Shown: positions 45,068-54,344 of the stretch, piece by piece
Numbering within the stretch: position 1 is the first letter of the stretch
Layout: each line of letters starts with the position of its first letter
Assembly (NCBI GenBank): GCA_947630135.1
Contig: CANRGH010000016.1
Coordinates: 1 to 57,328, forward strand
Reading direction: 5' to 3'
DNA from: an uncultured Monoglobus sp.
GTDB taxonomy: Bacteria; Bacillota; Clostridia; Monoglobales; Monoglobaceae
DNA length: 57,328 nt
Position numbers and translations under genes: made by a program
Notes under the pieces: generated by a model
Databases searched by the model: none
What the model was told of the DNA's origin: nothing
The model's input: the letters and a program-made list of their open reading frames with translations, nothing else

Positions 45068-45103
45068 AAAAGACTTGCCGATCATATAAACAAGTCCTTT
45101 TTG
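45067..45103. terminator. Bidirectional terminator between kinase and regulator
   Basis: GACTTG (45072-45077) pairs with CAAGTC (45091-45096), flanked by A-run and T-run on either strand. The stop codon of the regulator gene lies in the loop. Confidence 0.75.
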
Positions 45104-45801
45104 TCAAGATAGTTCAGGAACTTATGCTGCAGCGTTCCGAATTGAGCCTTGCTTATGGGAATAAGCGCGCCGTTGGTGAGCTTTATGTCAAAACGCGTGA
45201 TCTCGCTGATAAAGCCCATGTTGACTATATAGCTTCTGTGAGGGCGCACAAAGAGCATTTGCGGAAGCTGCGTCTCAACATCCTTGAGAGTGCCGTGGAA
45301 ATCCGTTTTTGACCCGTCGGCTTTGTTTATGATGACGCGGTGGCCGTAGATCTCAAAATAAGTTATGTCGGAGATCTTGATTTTGATCTTGCCGTTTGCC
45401 GTGTCAAAAAATAGGTTGCGCGGCATGTGCTTATCAAGAAAACGCTCTAGAGCGGCATTGATCTTTTCGCGGTCAAGCGGCTTCAGAATATAGTAAAGCG
45501 GATCGACGTCATAGCTTTCGATCGCGTATTCTTTTGAGGTGCTTATGAAGATAATATCGGGTTTTCCGCTCCGCTCGCGCAGCTTTTTGGCGTATGCCAA
45601 ACCGTTGGCGTTATCGAATATTATATCAAGGAAAATCAGATCGTATTCAAATCCGCTGTCAATTGATCTGCCGAGCGATTCAACATCGCAAAATGTGCGC
45701 ACGATACATTCCGGCTCTTTAGTCGAAAAAAAGTCGTTCACACAATCCTTGAGAATATTGCAGAAATCGGTATCATCGTCGCATACCGCGATCTTATACA
45801 T
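45082..45801 (-). CDS. LytTR-family response regulator
   Basis: The 239-aa protein has an N-terminal receiver domain (about 1-120): YKIAVCDDDTDF with the acidic pair, the phospho-accepting Asp in DLIFLDIIF, FISTSKEY and the conserved Lys in LKPLDRE. A LytTR DNA-binding domain (about 135-235) has DITYFEIYGHRVII, FVRPHRSYIVNM and ISKAQFGTLQHKFL. It is the likely partner of the convergent kinase. ATG 45801 is preferred because CCGAGGTG lies upstream and the fold begins there. It has its own promoter. Confidence 0.92.
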   Translation of the reverse strand: MYKIAVCDDDTDFCNILKDCVNDFFSTKEPECIVRTFCDVESLGRSIDSGFEYDLIFLDIIFDNANGLAYAKKLRERSGKPDIIFISTSKEYAIESYDVDPLYYILKPLDREKINAALERFLDKHMPRNLFFDTANGKIKIKISDITYFEIYGHRVIINKADGSKTDFHGTLKDVETQLPQMLFVRPHRSYIVNMGFISEITRFDIKLTNGALIPISKAQFGTLQHKFLNYLDKKDLFI

Positions 45802-45835
45802 GACAAACACCTCGGATTTTTTTAATAATATACAA

Positions 45836-45864
45836 ATTATAGCATTATTATTTATGAATTTCAA
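45836..45864 (-). promoter_or_regulatory. Promoter of the LytTR response regulator
   Basis: Minus strand: TTGAAA (45864-45859), 17 bp, TATAAT (45841-45836) with extended TGC. Confidence 0.82.
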
Positions 45865-45914
45865 GCGAAAAATGAAAATATACTAAAATTATAGGTTTTA
45901 TAACATAAAAAGTG

Positions 45915-45943
45915 TGGACTTTTCGCAAAATTTGTGATAAAAT
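45915..45943 (+). promoter_or_regulatory. Promoter of the secreted 5'-nucleotidase gene
   Basis: TGGACT (45915-45920), 17 bp, TAAAAT (45938-45943) with extended TGA. Confidence 0.78.
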
Positions 45944-45983
45944 ATAACACGTTAAATAAATATAACAGTAGGAGGACACGCAT

Positions 45984-48125
45984 ATGAAAAAATTACCGAT
46001 ACGAAAAATATCCGCCGCAATTCTTTCGGCGGCAATGCTTCTGACTCTGTCGCCCGCGTTCGCTGAGGACGCGGCGCAGGAGAGCTATATTCATTTCGCC
46101 GCCTATTACGACGGTTCGGGCGCTCTGCTGGACGCCAAGTGCATCAAAGGCGCGCTCAGCGATCCGGAGCTTGACGCGCTTGTCAACATCTATGAGCCCG
46201 AGTCCGCCGAGTCGGCGAGGGTGTTTGAGTGGACGGCGGACCTTGAGCCGCTTAACGATGTTAAGGAGATCAACATTGCCGACGCCGACAGGAGCGCGGT
46301 TATCCTGCACACAAACGACATGCACGGCGCGCTGGTCGGCTCGTCGTCCGTGATCGGTTCCGACAGCGTCGCGGCTCTCAAGAAGCTTGACGACGCGGTG
46401 CTCGCCGACAGCGGTGACGCGACGCAGGGACTCGCTCTGGCCTCACAGTCAAAGGGCGAGGACGTTATCAAGATCATGAACGCTGCGGGCTATGACGTTA
46501 TGGCGCTCGGTAACCATGAGTTCGACTTTGGTTTAGAGCAGCTCTCAAAGCTCCGCGGCATGGCGGATTTCCCGATAATCTCGGCCAACACCTACGCGGG
46601 CGGCAAGCCGCTCTGTGCCTCGGACAGCACTAACGGCGAGAATGTTATAATTGACAAAAACGGAATTAAGATCGGCATATTCGCGTTGACCACGCGCGAC
46701 ACCGAGGTTTCGACCAAGCCCGAGAACCTTGAGGGAATTGAGTTTAAGGACGAGGTCGAGACCGCGAAGGCGCAGACCGAGTACCTCGACAAGCAGGGCG
46801 CTGACGTGATCATCGCGCTCGCGCACATGGGCGTGACCGATCAGGGCTACTGCACAAGCGACAAGCTCGCGGCGGCCATGGAGGGAACCGAGCTTGACGC
46901 TATCATTGACGGCCACAGCCACACGGTCATGAACGATAAGGTCGGCGGCATCACAATTGCCCAGACGGGCACCGGAAGCGTAAACGTCGGCAGAATGGAG
47001 ATCGAGCTTGACGAGAACAACAACGTTACTATAAGCGAGACGATGCTGTCGCGCGCGTTTTTTGACAACATAACGCCCGACCCCGACACGGCAAAGACTA
47101 TAACCGACGTGAGCGCCGAGCTGAATGAGACTCTGGCAAAGGTCATCGGCGTGAATCAGAACACGCTCTGGGGCGGCAGCATCTTCAACATTTCCGGCGG
47201 CACCTCGATCGCCGAAAGCCGCGTCGGCGAGACCAACTTCGGCAGTCTGATCTGCGACGCGATGATCGCCGAGGCCGAAAACATTGCCCCCGACAAGTAT
47301 CGCGACAGCAGCGGAAAGGTCAGCGAGCCGATTGTGGCAATCGAGAACGGCGGCGGCTTCCGCACGTCGGTTCCCAACGGCGAGTTCACGATCGGAAGCA
47401 TAATCAACGCCCTGCCTTTCTCAAACACTGTCCGCATCAAGGAGATCACTCCGGCCACGCTCTTTAAGGCGCTTGAGGGATATTTGTCGTCCGTCACCGC
47501 GCAGGATAAGGACACCGGCTTCCTCACCGCGAGCTATTCGGGCAGCTTCCCGCAGATCGGCGGAATGAGCCTGAGCTATGATCCCAACAAGCCCGAGGGC
47601 GAAAAGATCACGGAAATAAAGCTTGCGGATGGCGCGGAGCTTGACAAAAACGACGGCGAAACAAAGCTGATCTTAACCTCAAACGATTATGTCATCGAGC
47701 AGGGCGAGTTCAAGGATGTTCCGCTGATCGCCGAAGGCAGCGGCCTCACCGAGGCTGTGATCGGCTATATCAATACTCTTACAAACAATGGGGAGAAGCC
47801 CCTCGCAGTGCCCACGACCTCGGGCAGAATAACCGCGGGTGGCGATTACAGCCCGAAGAACTACACCGCACACATAACTCTGCTTAACGCGGACGGCCTC
47901 AAGGACGGCGACGCCGTGAAATTCTATATCGACGGCGCCGAATACCCCGACGCGGGAGTCGTGAAGGGCGGAGTGCTCGACATCACTATCCCCGACGGAG
48001 CGCACGCGGTCAAGCTTTATCCCGACCAGCATGAGGTATATGTGAACAATTACAGCGGCAACGGCGTTCTTGACGTTTACGGAAGCCTCAACCTCGGCTA
48101 TCCGCAGCTCGAATACAGTAAATAA
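45984..48125 (+). CDS. Secreted 5'-nucleotidase / UshA-type metallophosphatase
   Basis: The 713-aa protein has a signal peptide (IRKISAAILSAAMLLTLSPAFA) and an N-terminal extension (about 30-105) of unknown fold. A calcineurin-like metallophosphatase domain follows with ILHTNDMHGALV, ADSGDATQG, ALGNHEFDFG and the IDGHSHTVM metal-binding histidines. The 5'-nucleotidase C-terminal domain (about 390-610) supplies the substrate pocket (AIENGGGFRTSVPNG). The last 90 residues form an additional beta domain. It releases phosphate or nucleosides from extracellular nucleotides. GGAGG precedes the ATG. No SLH or sortase anchor is visible, unlike the other surface proteins here. Confidence 0.92.
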   Translation: MKKLPIRKISAAILSAAMLLTLSPAFAEDAAQESYIHFAAYYDGSGALLDAKCIKGALSDPELDALVNIYEPESAESARVFEWTADLEPLNDVKEINIADADRSAVILHTNDMHGALVGSSSVIGSDSVAALKKLDDAVLADSGDATQGLALASQSKGEDVIKIMNAAGYDVMALGNHEFDFGLEQLSKLRGMADFPIISANTYAGGKPLCASDSTNGENVIIDKNGIKIGIFALTTRDTEVSTKPENLEGIEFKDEVETAKAQTEYLDKQGADVIIALAHMGVTDQGYCTSDKLAAAMEGTELDAIIDGHSHTVMNDKVGGITIAQTGTGSVNVGRMEIELDENNNVTISETMLSRAFFDNITPDPDTAKTITDVSAELNETLAKVIGVNQNTLWGGSIFNISGGTSIAESRVGETNFGSLICDAMIAEAENIAPDKYRDSSGKVSEPIVAIENGGGFRTSVPNGEFTIGSIINALPFSNTVRIKEITPATLFKALEGYLSSVTAQDKDTGFLTASYSGSFPQIGGMSLSYDPNKPEGEKITEIKLADGAELDKNDGETKLILTSNDYVIEQGEFKDVPLIAEGSGLTEAVIGYINTLTNNGEKPLAVPTTSGRITAGGDYSPKNYTAHITLLNADGLKDGDAVKFYIDGAEYPDAGVVKGGVLDITIPDGAHAVKLYPDQHEVYVNNYSGNGVLDVYGSLNLGYPQLEYSK

Positions 48126-48137
48126 GCGCAAGCAAAA

Positions 48138-48173
48138 ACGGAACGGCAATATAACACGCCGTTCCGTTTTTTA
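48138..48173 (+). terminator. Intrinsic terminator after the nucleotidase gene
   Basis: A 10-bp stem (48138-48147 with 48158-48167), ten-base loop, then six T. Confidence 0.9.
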
Positions 48174-48181
48174 GTTTAATT

Positions 48182-48793
48182 TCAGTCAAATTTCTTTTTG
48201 ATTATAATATCAACCTTGCGTCCGACATAGCCGACGATAACGTCGTCCGCGATGTTGGCTATGACCGACTTTTCGAGCTCGTCCCAGGTATCCTTGTCGT
48301 CATTCTTTTCTGCGCTCGACTTGTAGCTGCTGAGCGACCACGCGCCCGCCCAGATGTCGTTGTAAAGTCCGCCGTTTGCCGCGCCCATGTCGTAAAACTC
48401 AAGGTTCGAGCCGTCCGAGTATCTTGAAGCCTCGGCGTATCCGTCGGCCATGCTTTCGACAACGAGCTTGATCTTGTTGACAATTCCCTTCGCGGCCGCG
48501 TTAACGCCCGACTTTGAGAACGACATGATCTCTTCCTTCTTATCCATGCTCATGCGCTTTGTCTTGATCGCTGCGTGGAGCTCAAAGTCGCTGCCGCTGT
48601 TCTCGATCCAGAACTCGCCGTTGCCTATCTCAAGCAGCTCGGGCATCATTCCGACCATTTCCTCGGCGAGCAGCTGAAGCTGAAGCGCCTGTTTCGGCGT
48701 GAGCTTGTTGTATTCGGCGGACTTTTCCGCCTCGTGCAGAATGCTGTCTAACGTTGATTTGTCATTGGTAAGCTTGCAGACATCTGTTTTCAT
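48182..48793 (-). CDS. Uncharacterised protein, possible degenerate GHKL/anti-sigma-type ATPase
   Basis: The 203-aa soluble protein has no certain family. Residues about 30-50 (LTPKQALQLQLLAEEMVGMM) resemble the N-box helix of RsbW/SpoIIAB-type ATPases, and FWIENSGSDFELHAAIKT reads like the strand after it. The usual G1/G2 glycine motifs are not visible in the rest, so ATP binding is doubtful. It is divergent from the SpoIIE-type phosphatase/kinase gene, each with its own promoter in the 216-bp gap. A role in the same switch is an inference. Confidence 0.55.
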   Translation of the reverse strand: MKTDVCKLTNDKSTLDSILHEAEKSAEYNKLTPKQALQLQLLAEEMVGMMPELLEIGNGEFWIENSGSDFELHAAIKTKRMSMDKKEEIMSFSKSGVNAAAKGIVNKIKLVVESMADGYAEASRYSDGSNLEFYDMGAANGGLYNDIWAGAWSLSSYKSSAEKNDDKDTWDELEKSVIANIADDVIVGYVGRKVDIIIKKKFD

Positions 48794-48837
48794 TGTTTAA
48801 CCTCTTTTCGTGTGTTATTTTAATCTTACTGTTTTTT

Positions 48838-48866
48838 ATTATATATTATTTTTTTTCAAATTGCAA
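48838..48866 (-). promoter_or_regulatory. Promoter of the 203-aa gene
   Basis: Minus strand: TTGCAA (48866-48861), 17 bp, TATAAT (48843-48838). Confidence 0.8.
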
Positions 48867-48938
48867 TAACAACTTGAATTTTTTGCATAAAAAGCTTGTT
48901 TTTGAGCGTAAACGGACGGCGTTTGGCCGGAAAACGTA

Positions 48939-48968
48939 TTGCAATCACACGGTTTTTTATGATATAAT
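48939..48968 (+). promoter_or_regulatory. Promoter of the SpoIIE-type phosphatase gene
   Basis: TTGCAA (48939-48944), 18 bp, TATAAT (48963-48968) with extended TGA. Confidence 0.82.
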
Positions 48969-49009
48969 ATTAAATAATAATTAAAAATCTAATTCGGAGA
49001 TGATTGCGT

Positions 49010-51847
49010 ATGAGCTTAACACTTATTTTGCCCGTTTTGTATAACGCGGCGGCGGCGGTGATATTTTATCTTGCAGAGACGAAAACGCCTTTCGGCAAAC
49101 TGAACAAACGCGTGCGGCAGATAATTATCGGCGCGGTTTTCGGCGCGCTCGCGATTTTGTCGAGCACGAACCTCATCGGCGTCGATATTGGCGCGGGAGT
49201 GATCATAAACGTGCGTGATGCCTCGCCGATCTGCGCGGCGCTTATTTTCGGCGGCACCGCGGGCATAACCGCGGGTCTGATCGGCGGCGTGTACCGCTTT
49301 GTCGCGCCGTTTTTCGGCCTCGCCGGAACCTATACCCAGATCGCGTGCTCGATCTCGACAGTGATGTCGAGCATTATCGCCGTGTGGCTCAGAAAGGTAA
49401 TGTTTGACGATAAAAAGGCGACATGGATGTACGGCCTGGGAACCGCGCTTATCTGCGAGGTATTCCATATGCTGATGATCTTTTTCACCAACATGAACGA
49501 CACCGCCACAGCGTTCTCGTTCGTGCGCGGCGCGACCGTTCCGATGATACTTTATAACATGCTGGCGGTCGGCGCCTCGATAATCTGCGTCACGCTCGTG
49601 AGCCGCGAAAGACCGCTGGTTTCGCGCAGATCGGTGAATGACCGGCGCATATCAAAGACATTCCAGAAGTGGCTGCTCGTTTGCGTCATAATCGCGTACA
49701 CTCTGACGAGCGTGTTCACGTTTGTGCTTCAGGACAGAATGTCAAAGACCGAGACCGAGTCGGTCATAGACACCGCCATAGCCGACGTTATCAAGGACAT
49801 AAGCGACGCCTCGGATGAGAACCTTCTCGAAAAGACGCGTGCCGTCGCGAGGGATTACGAAGCCTCCGCCGACAAGAGCGCGGAGTATTTGGCAAGCCTC
49901 AACGCGGCCTACAACACGATCGAGATAAACGTTATTGACAAAGACGGATTTATCACGACAAGCACAAATCCGGATTACATTGGGTTTGACATGAGGGCCG
50001 GAGAGCAGTCGGCCGAGTTCCTCGCGCTCAACGACGGCGAAACGCGGGAATATGTTCAGCCCTACATGCCCCACACCCACAGCGACGGCGAGTACAGAAA
50101 ATACGCCGGGGTCGTTTTGTCGGAGGGCGGCTTCATTCAGGTCGGCTACGATTACAAACGCTTCAAGGCCGACATAGACAGCTTTGTCGGCAGGATAGCG
50201 AGGAACCGTCACATAGGCAACACCGGATTTATCTTGATCTGCGACAGCGATTGGAACATCGCGACTGTAGGAACGCAGTACTCGGGCCAAAACCTCCACT
50301 CGATGGGAATTATGACCGACAGCGCCTCTCTCGCCGAGCGGACAGTGTTTGAAACGAGGATAAACGGCAGGTCGTATTTCGGCGAGTACGCCTTCGTTGA
50401 GGGCTATTACATATTCGGCGCGATCCCCAAGTCGGAGGCGGAGTTTATAAGCGATCTGTCTACATACCTCAGCTTGTTTATGGATATTCTCATTTTCGCG
50501 GCGCTGTTTATCCTGATCTATTTCCTGCTCAAGCGGGTCATCATCAACAATATCGAAAAGGTCAACAGCTCGCTCTCGCGCATCACGGGCGGTGACCTTA
50601 ATGTGACGGTCGACGTGCGCACCAACCGCGAGTTTGCTTCGCTGTCAGACGACATAAATTCTACGGTCGACACGCTGAAGCGGTATATCGCCGAGGCGGA
50701 GGCGAGGATCGACAAGGAACTCGAGTTCGCGAAGCAGATACAGTATTCCGCGATCCCCAACGTGTTCCCGCCGTTCCCCGGCAGAAAGGAATTTGACGTT
50801 TTCGCGCGGATGTACCCGGCGAAAGAGGTTGGCGGAGACTTTTATGATTTCTACATGCTCGGCAACGCGTCGGTCGGCTTTGTGATCGCCGACGTTTCGG
50901 GCAAGGGAATACCTGCGGCTATGTTCATGATGCGCGCCAAGTCGGTCATCAAGGACCTGGCAGAAAGCGGTATGGAGGTTGAGGACATCTTCACGACCGC
51001 GAACGAGAGGCTTTGCGAGAACAATGACGCGGGAATGTTCGTCACCGCGTGGATGGGAATTCTCGATCTTACGACCGGCGTCCTCGCCTGCGCGAACGCG
51101 GGCCACAATTCGCCGGTTATCTGCCACGCCGACGGCACCTGCGAAGTTGTCAAGCAAAAGGCGGGCTTTGTCCTCGGCGGCATGGACGGAATAAAATACC
51201 GCAGACAGGAAATGAAGCTCCTGCCCGGCGACCGCGTATTCGTCTACACCGACGGCGTCACCGAGGCCAACGATGAGAACGAGGATTTCTACGGCGAGGA
51301 GCGCATGCTCAAGGTCATCGCCGCGAACGCCGTGACCGGCCCCGAGGGAATTTGTCGTGCCGTTAAGTCCGACCTTGACATTTTCGCTGGCGGCGCGCCT
51401 CAGTTTGACGACATAACTATGCTTAGCTTCATACTGAACTATGTCATCAGCAACGACTCGATCGCCTTCATCCCGGGCGAGAGATCCACCGACGCCGTGA
51501 TCGGCTTCACGAACATGATCAAGTCAAGGCTCGGAGTTGTTCCGAAGATAGGCAACCGCGTCAGCATTGCGATCGACGAGATCTACGCCAACATTTTGAA
51601 CCACAGCAAGGCGACATTCGCCTCGATCTCACATTCGATAAAGGACGGCAAGCTGTATCTTCGTTTTGAGGACAACGGAATACCTTATAATCCGCTCGAC
51701 GCGCCCGAGCCCGACATCACACTGTCGGCCGACGAGCGCCGGATAGGCGGCCTCGGAATTCTGCTCGTTCGCAAGATGACCGAGTCAATGGAATATTCGC
51801 GCGAAGGCAACAGAAATATTCTGACGCTTACCGTGGCGCTGCTCTGA
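49010..51847 (+). CDS. 5TMR sensor, SpoIIE/RsbU phosphatase and RsbW-like kinase fusion
   Basis: The 945-aa membrane protein has, in order: a 5TM LytS-type sensor region (about 1-195) with NVRDASPICAALIFGGTAGI; a TM helix and a dCache-like extracytoplasmic domain (about 225-480); a further TM helix and HAMP linker (about 490-565); a PP2C/SpoIIE phosphatase (about 575-800) with AKEVGGDFYDFY, VIADVSGKGIPAAMFM and GDRVFVYTDGVTEA; and a C-terminal HATPase domain (about 815-945) with IAIDEIYANILNHSK and GGLGILLVRKM. Phosphatase and kinase of a partner-switching pathway sit on one chain; the anti-sigma antagonist (STAS) partner is not in the window. ATG 49010 is favoured over TTG 49004 by RBS spacing (CGGAGA). 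Confidence 0.88.
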   Translation: MSLTLILPVLYNAAAAVIFYLAETKTPFGKLNKRVRQIIIGAVFGALAILSSTNLIGVDIGAGVIINVRDASPICAALIFGGTAGITAGLIGGVYRFVAPFFGLAGTYTQIACSISTVMSSIIAVWLRKVMFDDKKATWMYGLGTALICEVFHMLMIFFTNMNDTATAFSFVRGATVPMILYNMLAVGASIICVTLVSRERPLVSRRSVNDRRISKTFQKWLLVCVIIAYTLTSVFTFVLQDRMSKTETESVIDTAIADVIKDISDASDENLLEKTRAVARDYEASADKSAEYLASLNAAYNTIEINVIDKDGFITTSTNPDYIGFDMRAGEQSAEFLALNDGETREYVQPYMPHTHSDGEYRKYAGVVLSEGGFIQVGYDYKRFKADIDSFVGRIARNRHIGNTGFILICDSDWNIATVGTQYSGQNLHSMGIMTDSASLAERTVFETRINGRSYFGEYAFVEGYYIFGAIPKSEAEFISDLSTYLSLFMDILIFAALFILIYFLLKRVIINNIEKVNSSLSRITGGDLNVTVDVRTNREFASLSDDINSTVDTLKRYIAEAEARIDKELEFAKQIQYSAIPNVFPPFPGRKEFDVFARMYPAKEVGGDFYDFYMLGNASVGFVIADVSGKGIPAAMFMMRAKSVIKDLAESGMEVEDIFTTANERLCENNDAGMFVTAWMGILDLTTGVLACANAGHNSPVICHADGTCEVVKQKAGFVLGGMDGIKYRRQEMKLLPGDRVFVYTDGVTEANDENEDFYGEERMLKVIAANAVTGPEGICRAVKSDLDIFAGGAPQFDDITMLSFILNYVISNDSIAFIPGERSTDAVIGFTNMIKSRLGVVPKIGNRVSIAIDEIYANILNHSKATFASISHSIKDGKLYLRFEDNGIPYNPLDAPEPDITLSADERRIGGLGILLVRKMTESMEYSREGNRNILTLTVALL

Positions 51848-51867
51848 TCAAAAACAAAGTGAGAAGG

Positions 51868-51894
51868 TCCCGTTTTCGACAAACGGGATTTTTT
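51868..51894 (+). terminator. Intrinsic terminator after the phosphatase gene
   Basis: An 8-bp stem (51868-51875 with 51881-51888) with a five-base loop and a T-run. Confidence 0.88.
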
Positions 51895-51962
51895 CACGCC
51901 CGTTTTGCCGAAATATATCGGTTTTTCTCATATTAACTTTTTATGAATATTTTCAATTTTGA

Positions 51963-51991
51963 TTGACTGTCTTTGGAAAAAAAGGTATAAT
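51963..51991 (+). promoter_or_regulatory. Promoter of the citrate synthase gene
   Basis: TTGACT (51963-51968), 17 bp, TATAAT (51986-51991). Confidence 0.85.
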
Positions 51992-52032
51992 TCTAATATG
52001 TGGATTTATACTTTCGGAAAAGGAGGATCAGT

Positions 52033-53388
52033 ATGAAGCGCATATCTCAAATTTCACCGGATGTTTATGAGTTTGCGGAAAAGTGCGTGTCAAACTCGAA
52101 AATTGACCCCTCGCTTTATGGCAAATATGATGTGAAGCGCGGCCTGCGCGACATTGACGGCAAAGGAGTGCTCACGGGACTTACCGAAATTTCGGAAATC
52201 ATTTCAAATAAAATTATAGACGGGAAAAAGGTTCAGTGTGATGGCGAGCTTTACTACAGAGGCTACAATATAATCGACATAGTCAAAAATCTTAACGGGC
52301 GCAGGTTCGGCTTTGAGGAAACGGCGTATCTGCTGCTTTTCGGCGAGCTGCCCGACAAAAGCGAGCTTGACAAGCTTTTAAAGTTGCTTTCGGAATACCG
52401 CAAGCTGCCGACAAGCTTTGTGCGCGACATTATTCTGAAGGCCCCGAGCAACGACATGATGAACACCCTGCAGCGCAGCGTGCTGACCTTGTTCGCGTAT
52501 GACAAAAAGGCCAACGACACGTCGATCCCGAATGTTCTGCGCCAGTGTTTGCAGCTCATTGCCTTGTTCCCGCTGTTTTCGGTTTACGGCTATCAGGCAT
52601 ATAACCACTATTACGGCGGAAACAGTCTGTTTATACATCAGCCTGTCTCGAGTTACTCGACCGCGGAAAACATTCTGCACTGCCTCAGGCCCGACGGCAA
52701 GTTCACGCAGATCGAGGCAAAAATTCTGGATATAGCGCTTATTCTCCACGCCGAGCACGGAGGCGGAAACAATTCCACCTTCACCGACCATGTTGTAACG
52801 AGCTCGGGCACGGATACATACTCGGTCATCGCCGCGGCTCTCGGCTCGCTCAAAGGCCCGAAGCACGGCGGCGCCAACATCAAGGTCATAGAAATGTTTG
52901 AGAATATTAAAGAAAACATTTCCGATTGGACTGACGAGGACGAGATCAAAGCCTACCTCTCGAAAATGCTTGACGGCGAAGTTAATGACAAGAGCGGTCT
53001 CATATACGGAATGGGCCACGCCGTATACTCGATTTCGGACCCGAGAGCCAAGGTGTTCAGCTCGTTTGTGGAGCGCCTTTCCAAAGAGAAGGGACGGAGC
53101 GAGGAATACGGGCTGTATGCTCTCATTGAGCGCCTCGCGCCAGAGGTCATCTCGGAAAAGCGGAAAATTTATAAAGGCGTCAGCGCGAACGTTGATTTTT
53201 ATAGCGGTTTTGTGTACAACATGCTTGATTTGCCGACCGAGCTGTTCACGCCCCTGTTCGCGATCGCGAGGATAGCGGGCTGGAGCGCGCACAGACTTGA
53301 GGAGCTTATTAACATGGGCAAGATCATAAGACCCGCGTATAAAAACGTCGCCGAGCACAGGGAATATGTGGAATTTGACAAGCGTTAA
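52033..53388 (+). CDS. gltA: Citrate synthase
   Basis: The enzyme condenses acetyl-CoA with oxaloacetate. The 451-aa protein keeps the catalytic residues: His in LHAEHGGGNNSTFT, the second His in YGMGHAVYSISDPRA and Asp in NVDFYSGFVYNML. An N-terminal extension of about 40 residues precedes the fold, as in the Clostridial citrate/2-methylcitrate synthase branch. AGGAGG lies seven bases before ATG 52033; the longer ORF has no RBS. No other TCA-cycle gene is nearby, so it probably supplies 2-oxoglutarate for glutamate synthesis. Re- versus Si-type cannot be decided, but the fold is that of the Si-type. Confidence 0.93.
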   Translation: MKRISQISPDVYEFAEKCVSNSKIDPSLYGKYDVKRGLRDIDGKGVLTGLTEISEIISNKIIDGKKVQCDGELYYRGYNIIDIVKNLNGRRFGFEETAYLLLFGELPDKSELDKLLKLLSEYRKLPTSFVRDIILKAPSNDMMNTLQRSVLTLFAYDKKANDTSIPNVLRQCLQLIALFPLFSVYGYQAYNHYYGGNSLFIHQPVSSYSTAENILHCLRPDGKFTQIEAKILDIALILHAEHGGGNNSTFTDHVVTSSGTDTYSVIAAALGSLKGPKHGGANIKVIEMFENIKENISDWTDEDEIKAYLSKMLDGEVNDKSGLIYGMGHAVYSISDPRAKVFSSFVERLSKEKGRSEEYGLYALIERLAPEVISEKRKIYKGVSANVDFYSGFVYNMLDLPTELFTPLFAIARIAGWSAHRLEELINMGKIIRPAYKNVAEHREYVEFDKR

Positions 53389-53412
53389 TTTGAGTGAATT
53401 TTCAAAATCCGC

Positions 53413-53442
53413 TTGACAAAGCGCGGTTTGAAATATTATAAT
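53413..53442 (+). promoter_or_regulatory. Promoter of the rubrerythrin gene
   Basis: TTGACA (53413-53418), 18 bp, TATAAT (53437-53442). The -35 lies in the loop of a small hairpin (CGCTT with AAGCG). Confidence 0.82.
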
Positions 53443-53504
53443 AAATGGGAAAACTTTGAAGAAAAATTAATTTAAAATACATTTTTAATATGGAGGTAAA
53501 GATT

Positions 53505-54047
53505 ATGAAGAAATGGGTATGCGGAGTATGCGGATATATTTATGAAGGCGAGACGCCGCCGGAGCAATGTCCTCAGTGTAAGGCCCCCGCGAGCGCGTTT
53601 AAGGAGCAGGAAGGCGGCCTTTCCTGGGCTTGCGAGCACGTTATCGGTATCGCGAAGGACGTTGACCCCAGAGTTATAGAGGGCCTCAAGGCAAACTTCA
53701 CCGGTGAGTGCACCGAGGTCGGCATGTATCTCGCAATGGCCAGACAGGCTATACGCGAGGGTTATCCCGAGATCGGCGCTTTCTATCAGCAGGCGGCCTA
53801 CGAGGAAGCCGAGCACGCGGCCAAGTTCGCCGAGCTTCTGGGCGAGGTAGTATATCCCGACACCAAGAAGAACCTGCAGCTCAGAGCCGAGGCTGAGTGC
53901 GGCGCGACGGCGGGCAAGCTGGAACTCGCGAAGCTCGCGAAAGAGCTGAACTATGACGCGATCCACGACACCGTTCACGAGATGGCGAAGGACGAAGCAA
54001 GACACGGCTGCGGCTTTGAGGGACTTTTGAAGAGATATTTCGGATAA
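53505..54047 (+). CDS. Reverse-type rubrerythrin (rubredoxin domain first)
   Basis: The 180-aa protein reduces hydrogen peroxide in anaerobes. The order is reversed against classical rubrerythrin: the rubredoxin-type iron site [17 protein letters not shown] comes first (about 1-35). The ferritin-like diiron domain (about 50-178) follows, with [31 protein letters not shown] and [10 protein letters not shown] providing Glu/His ligands. GGAGGT lies upstream of ATG 53505. It is a single-gene unit with promoter and terminator. It fits a strict anaerobe exposed to oxygen stress. Confidence 0.93.
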   Translation: MKKWVCGVCGYIYEGETPPEQCPQCKAPASAFKEQEGGLSWACEHVIGIAKDVDPRVIEGLKANFTGECTEVGMYLAMARQAIREGYPEIGAFYQQAAYEEAEHAAKFAELLGEVVYPDTKKNLQLRAEAECGATAGKLELAKLAKELNYDAIHDTVHEMAKDEARHGCGFEGLLKRYFG

Positions 54048-54123
54048 TCGTAAATACATAAAAACACGATTAAATACACTTCAAAAACCGCGTAAATAAG
54101 CCAAATGTTTAACATGGACACGA

Positions 54124-54160
54124 AACACGATTATCCGGAAACGGCTAATCGTGTTTTTTT
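54124..54160 (+). terminator. Intrinsic terminator after the rubrerythrin gene
   Basis: A perfect 10-bp stem (54124-54133 with 54146-54155) followed by a long T-run. Confidence 0.88.
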
Positions 54161-54185
54161 GTGCCCGATCGTGTTTTTGGGAATG

Positions 54186-54311
54186 CGTGGGAAATCCGTG
54201 GGAAAATATAATATGTTGAGCGGTAAATTTTGCTTTTCCCACAAAAATCCCCGCAACCCGCGTCACACAAGGGTTTTTTCGGCATTGAAAAGTAAAATCC
54301 GTGGGAAATAT
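54186..54311. repeat. Short direct repeats AAATCCGTGGGAAA at the island border
   Basis: The unit AAATCCGTGGGAAA plus TATA occurs at 54192-54207 and again at 54295-54311; a shorter GCGTGGGAAA copy lies at about 54185. They flank roughly 90 bases just left of the RHS remnant. They could be recombinase arm sites or an insertion scar; no recombinase gene is in the window. The rest of 54161-54344 holds nothing recognisable. Confidence 0.5.
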
Positions 54312-54344
54312 AAAAATCCTCCTGACTTTGGTAAGTATAACAGA

